Assembly (NCBI GenBank): GCA_038200305.1
Contig: JBBPYD010000069.1
Location: 1-16,521, forward strand
Direction: 5' to 3'
Source of the DNA: JANXXV01 sp038200305
Lineage (GTDB): Bacteria > Acidobacteriota > Terriglobia > Bryobacterales > Bryobacteraceae
DNA: 16,521 nt
Part shown: in pieces, positions 1 through 10,991 of the stretch
How positions within the stretch are numbered: the first letter of the stretch is position 1
Layout: the number at the start of each line of letters is the position of its first letter
Notes under the pieces: generated by a model
What the model was told of the DNA's origin: nothing
Seen by the model: only the letters and a program-made list of their open reading frames with translations
Databases searched by the model: none
Position numbers and translations under genes: made by a program

Positions 1-690
1 AACAAGGGTGTGATCGCGCGCATTGTTCCTGAAGAGGATATGCCGTATCTGCCCGATGGCACTCCCTGCGAAATCGTTCTCAACCCGCTCGGCGTTCCGT
101 CCCGTATGAACGTCGGTCAGATTTTGGAAACGCACCTCGGCTGGGCGGCGGAAGCCCTGGGCCTGTTCTTCGCAACGCCGGTGTTCGATGGCGCGGCGGA
201 AAGCAATATCAAGGAGCAGTTGACCAAGGCCAATCTCCCCACATCGGGCAAGATTCAGCTTTTCGATGGAGTCACTGGGGTGGCGTTTGAACAGCCAGTC
301 ACGGTGGGCTACATCTATATGTTGAAGTTGTCCCACTTGGTGGACGACAAGATTCACGCACGGTCCATCGGGCCGTACTCACTGATTACGCAACAGCCGC
401 TGGGCGGAAAAGCTCAGTTTGGCGGACAGCGATTCGGAGAAATGGAAGTCTGGGCTCTGGAAGCATACGGCGCCGCTTATGTGCTTCAGGAGTTGCTCAC
501 CGCCAAGTCCGACGACGTTTATGGCCGCGCCAAGATTTACGAGGCGATCGTCAAGGGCGAGGCGGCCGCCGAACCCGGCGTTCCCGAATCATTTAACGTT
601 CTTATTCGAGAGCTGCAATCGCTGTGCCTCGACGTGGAATTAATGAAGAAGCCGCGTGAGATTGCCGATACGGCAATGGCGGCGGACTAA
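1..690 (+). CDS. rpoB: RNA polymerase beta subunit, C-terminal part (5' truncated by window)
   Basis: This is the last 229 codons of the catalytic beta subunit of bacterial RNA polymerase. The frame is open from base 1 (N-K-G-V-I-A-R), so the ATG/GTG codons inside are not starts; the gene begins outside the window. Diagnostic stretches are RMNVGQILETHLGWAA near residues 37-52, the GYIYMLKLSHLVDDKIHARS segment, and SLITQQPLGGKAQFGGQRFG followed by GEMEVWALEAYGAAYVLQE. The last two form the Rpb2 domain 6/7 region that contacts the beta' clamp and the active-site region. The protein ends with the usual FNVLIRELQSLCLDVEL motif plus a short tail, so the C-terminus looks complete. It is followed by a small ORF 17 bases after the stop codon and then by rpoC, in the standard rpoBC order. 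Identification is certain from motif conservation. Confidence 0.98.
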   Translation, partial: NKGVIARIVPEEDMPYLPDGTPCEIVLNPLGVPSRMNVGQILETHLGWAAEALGLFFATPVFDGAAESNIKEQLTKANLPTSGKIQLFDGVTGVAFEQPVTVGYIYMLKLSHLVDDKIHARSIGPYSLITQQPLGGKAQFGGQRFGEMEVWALEAYGAAYVLQELLTAKSDDVYGRAKIYEAIVKGEAAAEPGVPESFNVLIRELQSLCLDVELMKKPREIADTAMAAD

Positions 691-707
691 GGAATTAAGC
701 GCGTATC

Positions 708-950
708 ATGACTGACAGCCAACTGTATCTGGCGCTCGGACTTCCGTCGTTTGTTGCGTTGGTTGGAATCCTGGTAAATGTCGGCTATTTTGTAGCCATC
801 AACACTAGGATCGGCGCCTTCGAGCAGCGTATCGACGGCCGGATTACAGCATTAGAGCAGAAGTTTGACACGCGCTTCGATCTTTTAATGGGTAAGGTCT
901 TCGAAATTGATAATCGCCTTACCCGGGTTGAGGAGCAACTGAAGCACTGA
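708..950 (+). CDS. Small membrane-anchored coiled-coil protein between rpoB and rpoC
   Basis: An 80-residue ORF lies wholly between rpoB (stop at 690) and rpoC (start at 973). Residues about 6-31 form one hydrophobic helix (LYLALGLPSFVALVGILVNV and on), predicted to span or insert in the membrane. Residues 33-80 are strongly amphipathic and charged, with hydrophobic positions at heptad/hendecad spacing (RIGAFEQRIDGRITALEQKF, then FEIDNRLTRVEEQLKH), which indicates a parallel coiled coil. There is no enzymatic motif. An AAGGA at 689-693, overlapping the rpoB stop codon, is a possible but distant (14-base) ribosome binding site. It is very probably co-transcribed with rpoBC because no terminator separates it from either neighbour. 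From memory, similar short proteins ending in a DNRLTR-EE-LKH-like motif occur in several copies in acidobacterial genomes; that is unverified here. Function is unknown. It could also be a non-essential insertion tolerated in the operon. Confidence 0.72.
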   Translation: MTDSQLYLALGLPSFVALVGILVNVGYFVAINTRIGAFEQRIDGRITALEQKFDTRFDLLMGKVFEIDNRLTRVEEQLKH

Positions 951-960
951 TCAACAGTTA

Positions 961-966
961 AAGAGG
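961..966 (+). promoter_or_regulatory. Ribosome binding site of rpoC
   Basis: AAGAGG sits 6 bases before the ATG at 973. It lies in the 22-base gap after the small ORF and supports this ATG as the rpoC start. Confidence 0.7.
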
Positions 967-972
967 CTTATT

Positions 973-5196
<4,224 letters not shown>

Positions 5197-5229
5197 CCGG
5201 TTTCAGAAAATAAACTAACACAGTAACAA

Positions 5230-5265
5230 GCGCCAGGGCCACGTGCTCTGGCGCTTTATTTCTTT
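5230..5265 (+). terminator. Rho-independent terminator of the rpoBC operon
   Basis: GCGCCAGGGC (5230-5239), a 5-base loop, and GCTCTGGCGC (5245-5254) form a 10-bp stem with a single G-U pair. A T-rich run TTTATTTCTTT follows at 5255-5265. It lies 33 bases after the rpoC stop codon and ends the operon. Confidence 0.88.
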
Positions 5266-5467
5266 GTGAGGAACGGCGCCCGGCGAACCACATTATCGGA
5301 ATCGCCTGGCGCATGGGGGAATGAACCGACGCGGAGTTATGCAAACCACGGTGAATTTTCTCGATTCCCTCTACCAGAAAAGTGAGGCACTGGCGTCTTG
5401 CGCGAAGCTACGGTGGAACAGCTCGGCGGAAGCCCTGACGTGTAGGGGATTTGAACGGCGGGGAAAC
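5266..5467. other. Intergenic stretch between convergent units, no gene seen
   Basis: About 200 bases separate the rpoC terminator from the stop codon of the epimerase on the other strand. I see no conserved ORF, no clear hairpin with a T-run for the minus-strand unit, and no repeat. Confidence 0.5.
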
Positions 5468-6364
5468 TCACACCAGATCCCTCAATGACTCCCCCACTTT
5501 CACGTGCCGGAAATCAAACCCCGCACTCTCCGCCGCCTGCGGCAACATTCGCTGGCTCCCCAAAATAATTTCCGCCATCTCTCCAAACAGCATCTTAAGT
5601 CCAAATCGCGGGACAGAAAACAAAGCGGGCCGATGGACCGCTCTCGCCAGCTCCTCGGTGAATTGCACATTCCGCACCGGTTCCGGCGAGGCCCCATTCA
5701 CCGGACCGCTCACCTGATCCCGATTCATCGCAAACAGGAACAGGCTAATTAAATCGTCCACATGAATCCAGGGCATCCACTGCTGCCCCGGCCCGAGCCT
5801 TCCTCCAACCCCCATCCGGAACGGCGGCAACATCTGCCCCAGCGCTCCACCACCTTTGCCCAACACCAGACCAATCCGGATCGCCGCAACTCGAATACCC
5901 AGTGACCCCGCATCCTGCGCTTGCTTCTCCCACTGGATACAAACATCGGCCAGAAATCCCATCCCCGGCTCCGAGCTTTCCACCAGCATCTCCTCGCCAC
6001 GATCTCCGTAATACCCGCTGGCCGACGCCGAGACCAGCACCTTCGGCTTGCGCTCCAGATGCGCCAATCCCTGCACCAGATGCTTCGTGCCCAGCCGCCG
6101 GCTGTCCATAATCCGCCGCTTCACTGTCTCGTTCCACCGCTGCGCCACGGGCTCTCCCGCCAGGTGAATCACCGCATCCGTACCTTCCAAACTCTCCACC
6201 GGCGGCGGCCCCGTCATTGCATCCCAAGCTGAAAACTGAATAGCAGCGGACATCCCGGGCGGCCTCCGTCTCCCCAGCAAATGCACGCGATGTCCATCGT
6301 GCAACAACCGCTCAATCATCCGGCTGCCCAGAAATCCCGACGCCCCGGTTACAGTTACGTTCAC
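5468..6364 (-). CDS. TIGR01777 family NAD(P)-binding epimerase-like protein
   Basis: A 298-residue atypical short-chain dehydrogenase/epimerase of the TIGR01777 (YfcH/SDR39U1-like) family. The Rossmann nucleotide-binding motif GASGFLG (GxxGxxG) is at residues 7-13. The family signatures follow: DAVIHLAGEPVAQRWN at 63-78, SASASGYYGDRGEE at 112-125, and QQWMPWIHVDDL at 194-205. The C-terminal DUF1731-like segment at about 250-296 reads FGLKMLFGEMAEIILGSQRM and then GFDFRH. The length is normal for the family. The start codon is GTG at 6364, and it overlaps the stop codon of the upstream photolyase gene in a GTGA quartet, so the two are almost certainly translationally coupled. The substrate of this family is not established; a cytoplasmic NAD(P)-dependent reaction on a sugar-like or other small molecule is expected. 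No terminator is obvious downstream. Confidence 0.93.
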   Translation of the reverse strand: MNVTVTGASGFLGSRMIERLLHDGHRVHLLGRRRPPGMSAAIQFSAWDAMTGPPPVESLEGTDAVIHLAGEPVAQRWNETVKRRIMDSRRLGTKHLVQGLAHLERKPKVLVSASASGYYGDRGEEMLVESSEPGMGFLADVCIQWEKQAQDAGSLGIRVAAIRIGLVLGKGGGALGQMLPPFRMGVGGRLGPGQQWMPWIHVDDLISLFLFAMNRDQVSGPVNGASPEPVRNVQFTEELARAVHRPALFSVPRFGLKMLFGEMAEIILGSQRMLPQAAESAGFDFRHVKVGESLRDLV

Positions 6365-7779
6365 AGTAGTTCCTTGCCGGTCCGCTCCACATATTCGATC
6401 TCGCGGATGTAGGCGTCCACGTCGGTCTTCCGCTTCATCCCGTCATAAGACATGTAGCGGATCTGTCCAAAGATGGGCCGCTCAAACCAGGGCCGGTCGT
6501 GCAATCCGAAACACCACAGGATATTCGTATACGTGTTCGGATCGCGGCCGTCCAGCGCATACCGGTCATGCATCGCGATCATAAAATCAAGGGCCGCTTC
6601 GTGCGTCGCCGACCATTCGATAATCTTCTTGCCCCAATACATTCTGTAATATCCGTGGATCTTCCCGCGCAGCAGCATCTCTTTCTGTGTAGCATTCCAC
6701 AGCGGGTCATAGGTCTCGCCGGCTTCCATCTGCCGGGCTGTATAGACCGTGTCGCGCCGGTCCGTATTGTGTTTCCGCAACGTGGCCCGAGCCCAATCCG
6801 GCAGCACATCCAGTGACTCCGCGTCGCGTGTAAACCGTGCGAAGTTGAACGCAAGTTCCCGCCTTACAATCAGCTCTTCCAGAAACTCGCTCGCCACCAA
6901 CTGATGTTCTTCGGCATAGCTCCGGGCCGCCAGCGCCACATGCAGCGATGAAATATGTCCAAAGTGCAAATACGGACTCAGGTTCGATGTCGCATGAGCC
7001 GAAGGCTCATTCCGCTCTCTCGCATATCGCCGTAAATTGTTCTTCAGAAAATGGATTAGGCGCTTCTCAGCGGCCCCGCTTCCACCACGAAACGCCGTCG
7101 ACGGCCGCACCGAATGATCGATTTCGCAGCCTGCCACCAACTCCGGAATGCCTTCTCTTGTCACAGGAAAGTGAAACTCCGGAATCGGTAAATCGAACCG
7201 GCGCGCCAGCCTCGGTATCGTCACCGGCTTCAAATATTCAGGCAACATTCGCGTGATCTTCGGCCGGATCGTGTACGCCGCATACTCCCGCTTCTCCAAG
7301 CGGCTCATCGGAACAATGCAGCTCGAATCCACTGTAGAGTACGGACAATCGATCTTCCCCGGCACGCTGCCGTTATGCGCCGCAGCCACAAACGTTGGAT
7401 AGTCGTCGGTCACAACCGCGGCGGCTTTCGCAGCTAATCGATACAGAATGTCATTTGCATCCGATCGCCGGCGCCGCGGATAAAATACATACCCGATCCC
7501 GAGCTTCGCCAGTTGCTTCGCCGTGTCCGGCACCCCTTCCAGAATGAACGTGTGCAACCGGTCATTCGCGTGTGGATAACTGCAGGTCAGCCCTTCATAG
7601 CACAGCAACGGCAGCCGCAAATCGTTAGCCATTTCCGCCGCGTAAGCCAGCGCGTGATTCGAATCCACTCGCCGGTTCATCTGCGCCCAGTACAAAACAT
7701 ATTCGGCCCCAGCGCGGGTTTCGCGTTCATTCAGGATGGCAACTCGCTCATTCATCGGCAAACAATAAGATGCCGGCAT
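6361..7779 (-). CDS. Class II cyclobutane pyrimidine dimer photolyase
   Basis: Deoxyribodipyrimidine photolyase of the class II type, an FAD enzyme that uses blue light to split UV-induced pyrimidine dimers in DNA. The N-terminal alpha/beta antenna domain begins with AEYVLYWAQMNRRVDSNHAL (about residues 26-45), the class II form of the YWM.RD-R motif. The FAD/DNA-binding domain includes SNLSPYLHFGHIS, FLEELIVRRELAFNFARF, and from residue 410 the block DGRDPNTYTN followed by LWCFGLHDRPWFERPIFGQI, which separates class II enzymes from class I. The length of 472 residues is in the family range. The start is uncertain. An ATG at 7779 gives the longest form, and a second ATG at 7755 gives a 464-residue form beginning MNERVAILNERE, which fits the family N-terminus better; neither has a clear ribosome binding site. 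It is the first gene of a two-gene unit with the epimerase and diverges from the radical SAM gene, only 27 bases away if the longer start is used. Confidence 0.95.
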   Translation of the reverse strand: MPASYCLPMNERVAILNERETRAGAEYVLYWAQMNRRVDSNHALAYAAEMANDLRLPLLCYEGLTCSYPHANDRLHTFILEGVPDTAKQLAKLGIGYVFYPRRRRSDANDILYRLAAKAAAVVTDDYPTFVAAAHNGSVPGKIDCPYSTVDSSCIVPMSRLEKREYAAYTIRPKITRMLPEYLKPVTIPRLARRFDLPIPEFHFPVTREGIPELVAGCEIDHSVRPSTAFRGGSGAAEKRLIHFLKNNLRRYARERNEPSAHATSNLSPYLHFGHISSLHVALAARSYAEEHQLVASEFLEELIVRRELAFNFARFTRDAESLDVLPDWARATLRKHNTDRRDTVYTARQMEAGETYDPLWNATQKEMLLRGKIHGYYRMYWGKKIIEWSATHEAALDFMIAMHDRYALDGRDPNTYTNILWCFGLHDRPWFERPIFGQIRYMSYDGMKRKTDVDAYIREIEYVERTGKELL

Positions 7780-7791
7780 TCAGAGGCCCGC

Positions 7792-7797
7792 TACAAT
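7792..7797 (+). promoter_or_regulatory. Possible -10 element for the radical SAM gene
   Basis: TACAAT ends 9 bases before the ATG at 7807, and no ribosome binding site lies between. If used, it would give a transcript with almost no leader. I could not find a convincing -35 box, so this is a weak call. Confidence 0.25.
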
Positions 7798-7806
7798 TAA
7801 AGCTGC

Positions 7807-8922
7807 ATGCGTCCCCGGAAGCTCCTCCACCGCCTGTATTACCCGCAGCTAGGGCTTCGCCCATGGAACCGGGCCCAACTCCTCTGGGGATATCTTCGCG
7901 GAAAACAGCGGTTGAGCGCGCTGCCCGTGGAATATATCGTGGAGACGACTGCCAAGTGCAATCTCTACTGTCCCATGTGCCCCCGCGAAACGCATAAACA
8001 ACCCAAAGAGGACATGACGGACGCCATCTTCCAGCGCCTCGTCCAGGAATCGGGCCGCTCCGCTGAGCACATGATGTTAATCGGACTGGGCGAGCCATTC
8101 CTCGATACAAAAATCTTTGACCGCATCGAGTACTGCAGCCGTCATAAAATATCCACCCTGCTCTCCACCAACGGTACCTTGCTCGACGAAGCCACCTCCG
8201 GCCGTCTCCTGCGCACTCCGCTGGAGCACATCACTCTCAGTTTCGACGGCTCCACGAAAGAATCGTTCGAATACTACCGGAAAGGCGCGCGCTTTGAAAA
8301 GGTGCGCGAAAACTTCATCCGCTTCGCCCGCATGAAAAAGGAGCGCGGCAGCAAGGTCCAGGTAGTCGCGCAGATGGTGCGAATGGAGCGCAACTGGAAT
8401 GAGGTGGATGACTTCATGCGCTTCTGGAGCAACGTCCCTGGCGTGGATCAAGTCCGCGTCAAGGCTGACGAGACGAACCTGATGCGGCCCGATTCCGGCC
8501 ATGCCGCCGGTGACTGGAAGCACCCATGCCATTACCTCTGGCGTGGACCCATGTACATTAAGCACAACGGCGATGTCTATCCTTGCTGTCAAAGCTATAT
8601 GCTGGACGGTGCTCCCGTGGGCCGCATCGGCGATGCGCCTCTCACCGGAATCTGGAACTCCGATGCAATGCAGCGGATGCGCCGCTTGCACGTCGAAGGC
8701 CGTGCCGGCGCAATAGAAGTATGCTCTAAGTGCTGCACCACCATTCCACATCCCGTATTAGTGGCGGGCAGCCTCATTTTCCACGGACGCACTGTCCGCA
8801 ATGCGCTCCCCCTGATTGAGCGGCTGACGTATCTTTCCAAACTCCCAAAACGTCTGCTGCGCCCTCCCAAGCCGCCGGTCAAGTCTGAATCGCTGGTTCA
8901 AATAGAGAGTGTAAAACGGTAA
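7807..8922 (+). CDS. Radical SAM/SPASM domain protein
   Basis: A 371-residue radical S-adenosylmethionine protein. The [4Fe-4S] cluster motif CNLYCPMC gives C51, C55 and C58, preceded by the typical strand VEYIVETTAKC. The glycine-rich SAM-binding segment LIGLGEPFLD follows at 91-100, and TLLSTNGTLLDE at 117-128 is the next barrel strand. The C-terminal part has a cysteine set of SPASM type that could bind an auxiliary cluster: C241, C260, C261, C306, C309 and C310, in the contexts NGDVYPCCQS and VCSKCC. The reaction is unknown. SPASM proteins often modify peptides, but no precursor peptide gene is visible nearby, and others act on small molecules. The basic N-terminus (MRPRKLLHRLYY) and the C-terminal extension are not catalytic. 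The gene stands alone, divergent from the photolyase and convergent with the VOC gene. Confidence 0.9.
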   Translation: MRPRKLLHRLYYPQLGLRPWNRAQLLWGYLRGKQRLSALPVEYIVETTAKCNLYCPMCPRETHKQPKEDMTDAIFQRLVQESGRSAEHMMLIGLGEPFLDTKIFDRIEYCSRHKISTLLSTNGTLLDEATSGRLLRTPLEHITLSFDGSTKESFEYYRKGARFEKVRENFIRFARMKKERGSKVQVVAQMVRMERNWNEVDDFMRFWSNVPGVDQVRVKADETNLMRPDSGHAAGDWKHPCHYLWRGPMYIKHNGDVYPCCQSYMLDGAPVGRIGDAPLTGIWNSDAMQRMRRLHVEGRAGAIEVCSKCCTTIPHPVLVAGSLIFHGRTVRNALPLIERLTYLSKLPKRLLRPPKPPVKSESLVQIESVKR

Positions 8923-8945
8923 TTTTGGGTAGGGATCAGTTTCAG

Positions 8946-9281
8946 TCATTGCTGTAGGAGCAGAACGTTGTGGCCTTCAGGATCATGAAGGCCGGCCCAT
9001 CCGGGTTCGGACTGAACGATCCGATCTTGTCCAATGGCGCTGACGGCTGCTGCCAGATCGGGAACTTGAAAGAACAGGACGGCCTTATCTCGAGATGGAT
9101 ATGATTCGGAGCCTTTTCGTTCGAGACAAAGAAAACCAGCACCGCTATCGAACTTGGTGAAGTGCGGCTCCTGTTCATAGGAGACTTTGAGACCAAGGAT
9201 CCCGGCATAGAAGTTCCTTGCCCTATCCAGATCGTCGAAGTAAAGCTCGACGCCGGCTAATCGTGCTGATATTTCCTTCAT
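8946..9281 (-). CDS. VOC superfamily (glyoxalase/bleomycin resistance-like) protein
   Basis: A small vicinal-oxygen-chelate fold protein of 111 residues. The two beta-alpha-beta-beta-beta modules are visible: AGVELYFDDLDRARNFYAGI and LGLKVSYE form the first, and KAVLFFQVPDLAAAVSAI with the C-terminal HDPEGHNVLLLQ form the second. The segment FYAGILGLKV and the closing DPEGH motif are classic for the superfamily. Members bind a metal and act as lyases, dioxygenases or drug-binding proteins; the substrate cannot be read from the sequence. The frame is open to 9326, but the start at 9281 (MKEISARLAGVELYF) fits the fold and has GGGAG about 10 bases upstream. It is transcribed toward the radical SAM gene and is shielded from the upstream DUF4331 gene by a strong terminator, so it probably has its own promoter within 9282-9347. 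Confidence 0.85.
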   Translation of the reverse strand: MKEISARLAGVELYFDDLDRARNFYAGILGLKVSYEQEPHFTKFDSGAGFLCLERKGSESYPSRDKAVLFFQVPDLAAAVSAIGQDRIVQSEPGWAGLHDPEGHNVLLLQQ

Positions 9282-9347
9282 AATTCTCAGTTCTCCCAAA
9301 TCGCCGCCAAGTTCTATTTTTAGCAATCCTTTTCGCGGCGGCTATAA

Positions 9348-9389
9348 AAAAAGATCGGGCCAGCTTTTATGAGCTGGCCCGATCTTTTT
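9348..9389 (-). terminator. Perfect inverted-repeat terminator downstream of the DUF4331 gene
   Basis: An 18-bp perfect stem pairs 9348-9365 with 9372-9389 around a 6-base loop. It has a GC core (GATCGGGCCAGCT) flanked by an A-run and a T-run, so it can terminate in either direction. It lies 18 bases beyond the DUF4331 stop codon and separates that gene from the VOC gene. Confidence 0.93.
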
Positions 9390-9407
9390 CTCAGTCCAAA
9401 TCTTCCA

Positions 9408-10964
9408 CTAATTCACCGGGCAAGGCGCACCCGCGCCGGCCGTACATCCAGCTTCACCTGGATCGATGTGACGCCGGTCCCGTCCGCTCTGCGCGAATCC
9501 AACGTACGGGAACGTCTCCTGGTAAGGCATATCGTTCGTGTTCACACCGTCGCCCAGCCTGTTGTTTGGTGCGACGTTGAACCCCGGTACCAGGACGCCA
9601 GCCGCAACGCGTACCGTAACGTCGGTGACGTCATCCGAAACACGCCGCCCGTTCGGGTAGCCGGCTCCGTCGCCGCCCAGGACGCCGAGCCTGCTGCGCG
9701 ACCCCGCAGCCGTTGGCGCCACTCCCGTGTTCAACCGCAATAGATCCGCTAAAGGCCCGGGAGCCGTGCCGGGAGCCGCGATTGGAGGCCTATATTGCAT
9801 CAGCAGAGTGAGATCCGTTCGCGGTGGCGGCGGTATGTTGATCCCAAATACCGCGTTGAGCGCGCGCGCCACCAACGGGTCCAGCGCGAAGTTCGCGAAT
9901 TGTGAATCGTCGGCAGGCTGGCTCATGCTCCACCTGTCCTTGGTCCCGGTTCCAATCACCAGCTCATTAAAGAGCGCGTTGCCCATGCGTTGGATTTGTG
10001 AGTATGACCCCGAATCCACCGCTGGAAGCGGCGCGCGCCGTACCGTAACCCGCTGGCGCGAGGTAGTTCCAAAGATCCCGATTGTCGAGGCCGGGTCCGT
10101 CGCCGCGACTTTCGCGCCCACCCTGGTCAGCATTGCGGTCGGAACTTCAATCGCAATCGTGTTGACGTTGAACCCCGACACCGCATCCGGCGCTGTGTTG
10201 GTGTTGCTCGCATCCTGAGCGGTTGTTAGTACTCCACCTCCGGCGCCCATACGGAAGTTGAAGGAGTCGAAGGCGGCGCCCAGATCGATATAGAAAGGAT
10301 CGTCGACGGTTCCCGCGAAAACTCGAATCCCATTATTGAGGTTGTAAATGCCCTGCCGCGCAAGAGCCGTATAGTTCGGCATGGTTCGAGGCCCCACGTT
10401 TGTCGGCACCGCGAAAAGGGGAGTGCCCGCCGAATTCGTAAGATCCGTCCGCACCCCGTTTTTAACCATGGTCACTGTATAGTTCTGCCGCACGTTCAAC
10501 CCTTGAGAGCCGGGTCCATCCAGCGCGGTGATCGCCGGCGGAATCACCGGCGTCCCCGGCGCAACCGGTGGCGGGGAGTTCGCCGGAGCGTTGATTCCGT
10601 TTCCAGCCCCCACATACGCAGTGAAAACATTCGGCAACCTTATTTCCGTGTTAAAGCGGAATTCAAACGTGATGTCCTCTACGGCATCGTTGTTGTTGTC
10701 GATCCGGATCGCGTACAGAACATTCGGATCGAAAGGGAAATAGCTGGGACCATTCGATGGCTCCAGAAAGGGATCGACGTCCAGTAAAATCGTGACCTTA
10801 TTCGGATCGTCATAGCTGACGAACGCAAACAGATCGGTAATATCAGCCTTAGTATCAAGCGCGGTGATAGGTGCCTCGCGGTGACTCGCTCCGAAGGTAG
10901 TGCTCGGCACAACCAGCAGCAGCGACATACACCCGGTGACAAATTGCTTAGCAGTATTATTCAT
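9408..10964 (-). CDS. Secreted DUF4331 family protein
   Basis: A 518-residue exported protein of the DUF4331 family. A signal peptide at residues 1-25 (QFVTGCMSLLLVVPSTTFG) is followed directly by the family hallmark ASHREAP at 26-32, which becomes the mature N-terminus. Further family features are DLFAFVSYDDPNKVTILLDV, FDPNVLYAIRIDNNNDAVED, and near the C-terminus GYPNGRRVSDDVTDVTVRVA and YQETFPYVGFAQSGRDRRH. Two cysteines near the end (GCTAGAGAPC) could form a disulfide. No membrane anchor follows the mature domain, so periplasmic or extracellular location is expected. The function of the family is not established. The start ATG at 10964 has GAGGAA 8 bases upstream. It follows the PEP-CTERM gene by 27 bases on the same strand with no terminator between, so the two are probably one operon, ended by the hairpin at 9348-9389. 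Confidence 0.93.
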   Translation of the reverse strand: MNNTAKQFVTGCMSLLLVVPSTTFGASHREAPITALDTKADITDLFAFVSYDDPNKVTILLDVDPFLEPSNGPSYFPFDPNVLYAIRIDNNNDAVEDITFEFRFNTEIRLPNVFTAYVGAGNGINAPANSPPPVAPGTPVIPPAITALDGPGSQGLNVRQNYTVTMVKNGVRTDLTNSAGTPLFAVPTNVGPRTMPNYTALARQGIYNLNNGIRVFAGTVDDPFYIDLGAAFDSFNFRMGAGGGVLTTAQDASNTNTAPDAVSGFNVNTIAIEVPTAMLTRVGAKVAATDPASTIGIFGTTSRQRVTVRRAPLPAVDSGSYSQIQRMGNALFNELVIGTGTKDRWSMSQPADDSQFANFALDPLVARALNAVFGINIPPPPRTDLTLLMQYRPPIAAPGTAPGPLADLLRLNTGVAPTAAGSRSRLGVLGGDGAGYPNGRRVSDDVTDVTVRVAAGVLVPGFNVAPNNRLGDGVNTNDMPYQETFPYVGFAQSGRDRRHIDPGEAGCTAGAGAPCPVN

Positions 10965-10972
10965 ACATTGTA

Positions 10973-10978
10973 TTCCTC
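10973..10978 (-). promoter_or_regulatory. Ribosome binding site of the DUF4331 gene
   Basis: GAGGAA (minus strand) is 8 bases before the ATG at 10964, within the 27-base gap after the PEP-CTERM stop codon. Confidence 0.65.
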
Positions 10979-10991
10979 ATTGATTAAACAT

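Noticed and set aside
5451..6232. Small plus-strand frames within 5451-6232
   Set aside because: They are antisense to the TIGR01777 epimerase, proline/arginine-rich and lack any motif.
8077..8751. A 224-codon minus-strand frame opposite the radical SAM gene
   Set aside because: Antisense shadow of a gene with a complete cluster motif; no ribosome binding site or domain.
9369..10218. Plus-strand open frames opposite the DUF4331 gene
   Set aside because: Low-complexity, no domain; the minus-strand frame has a signal peptide and family motifs.
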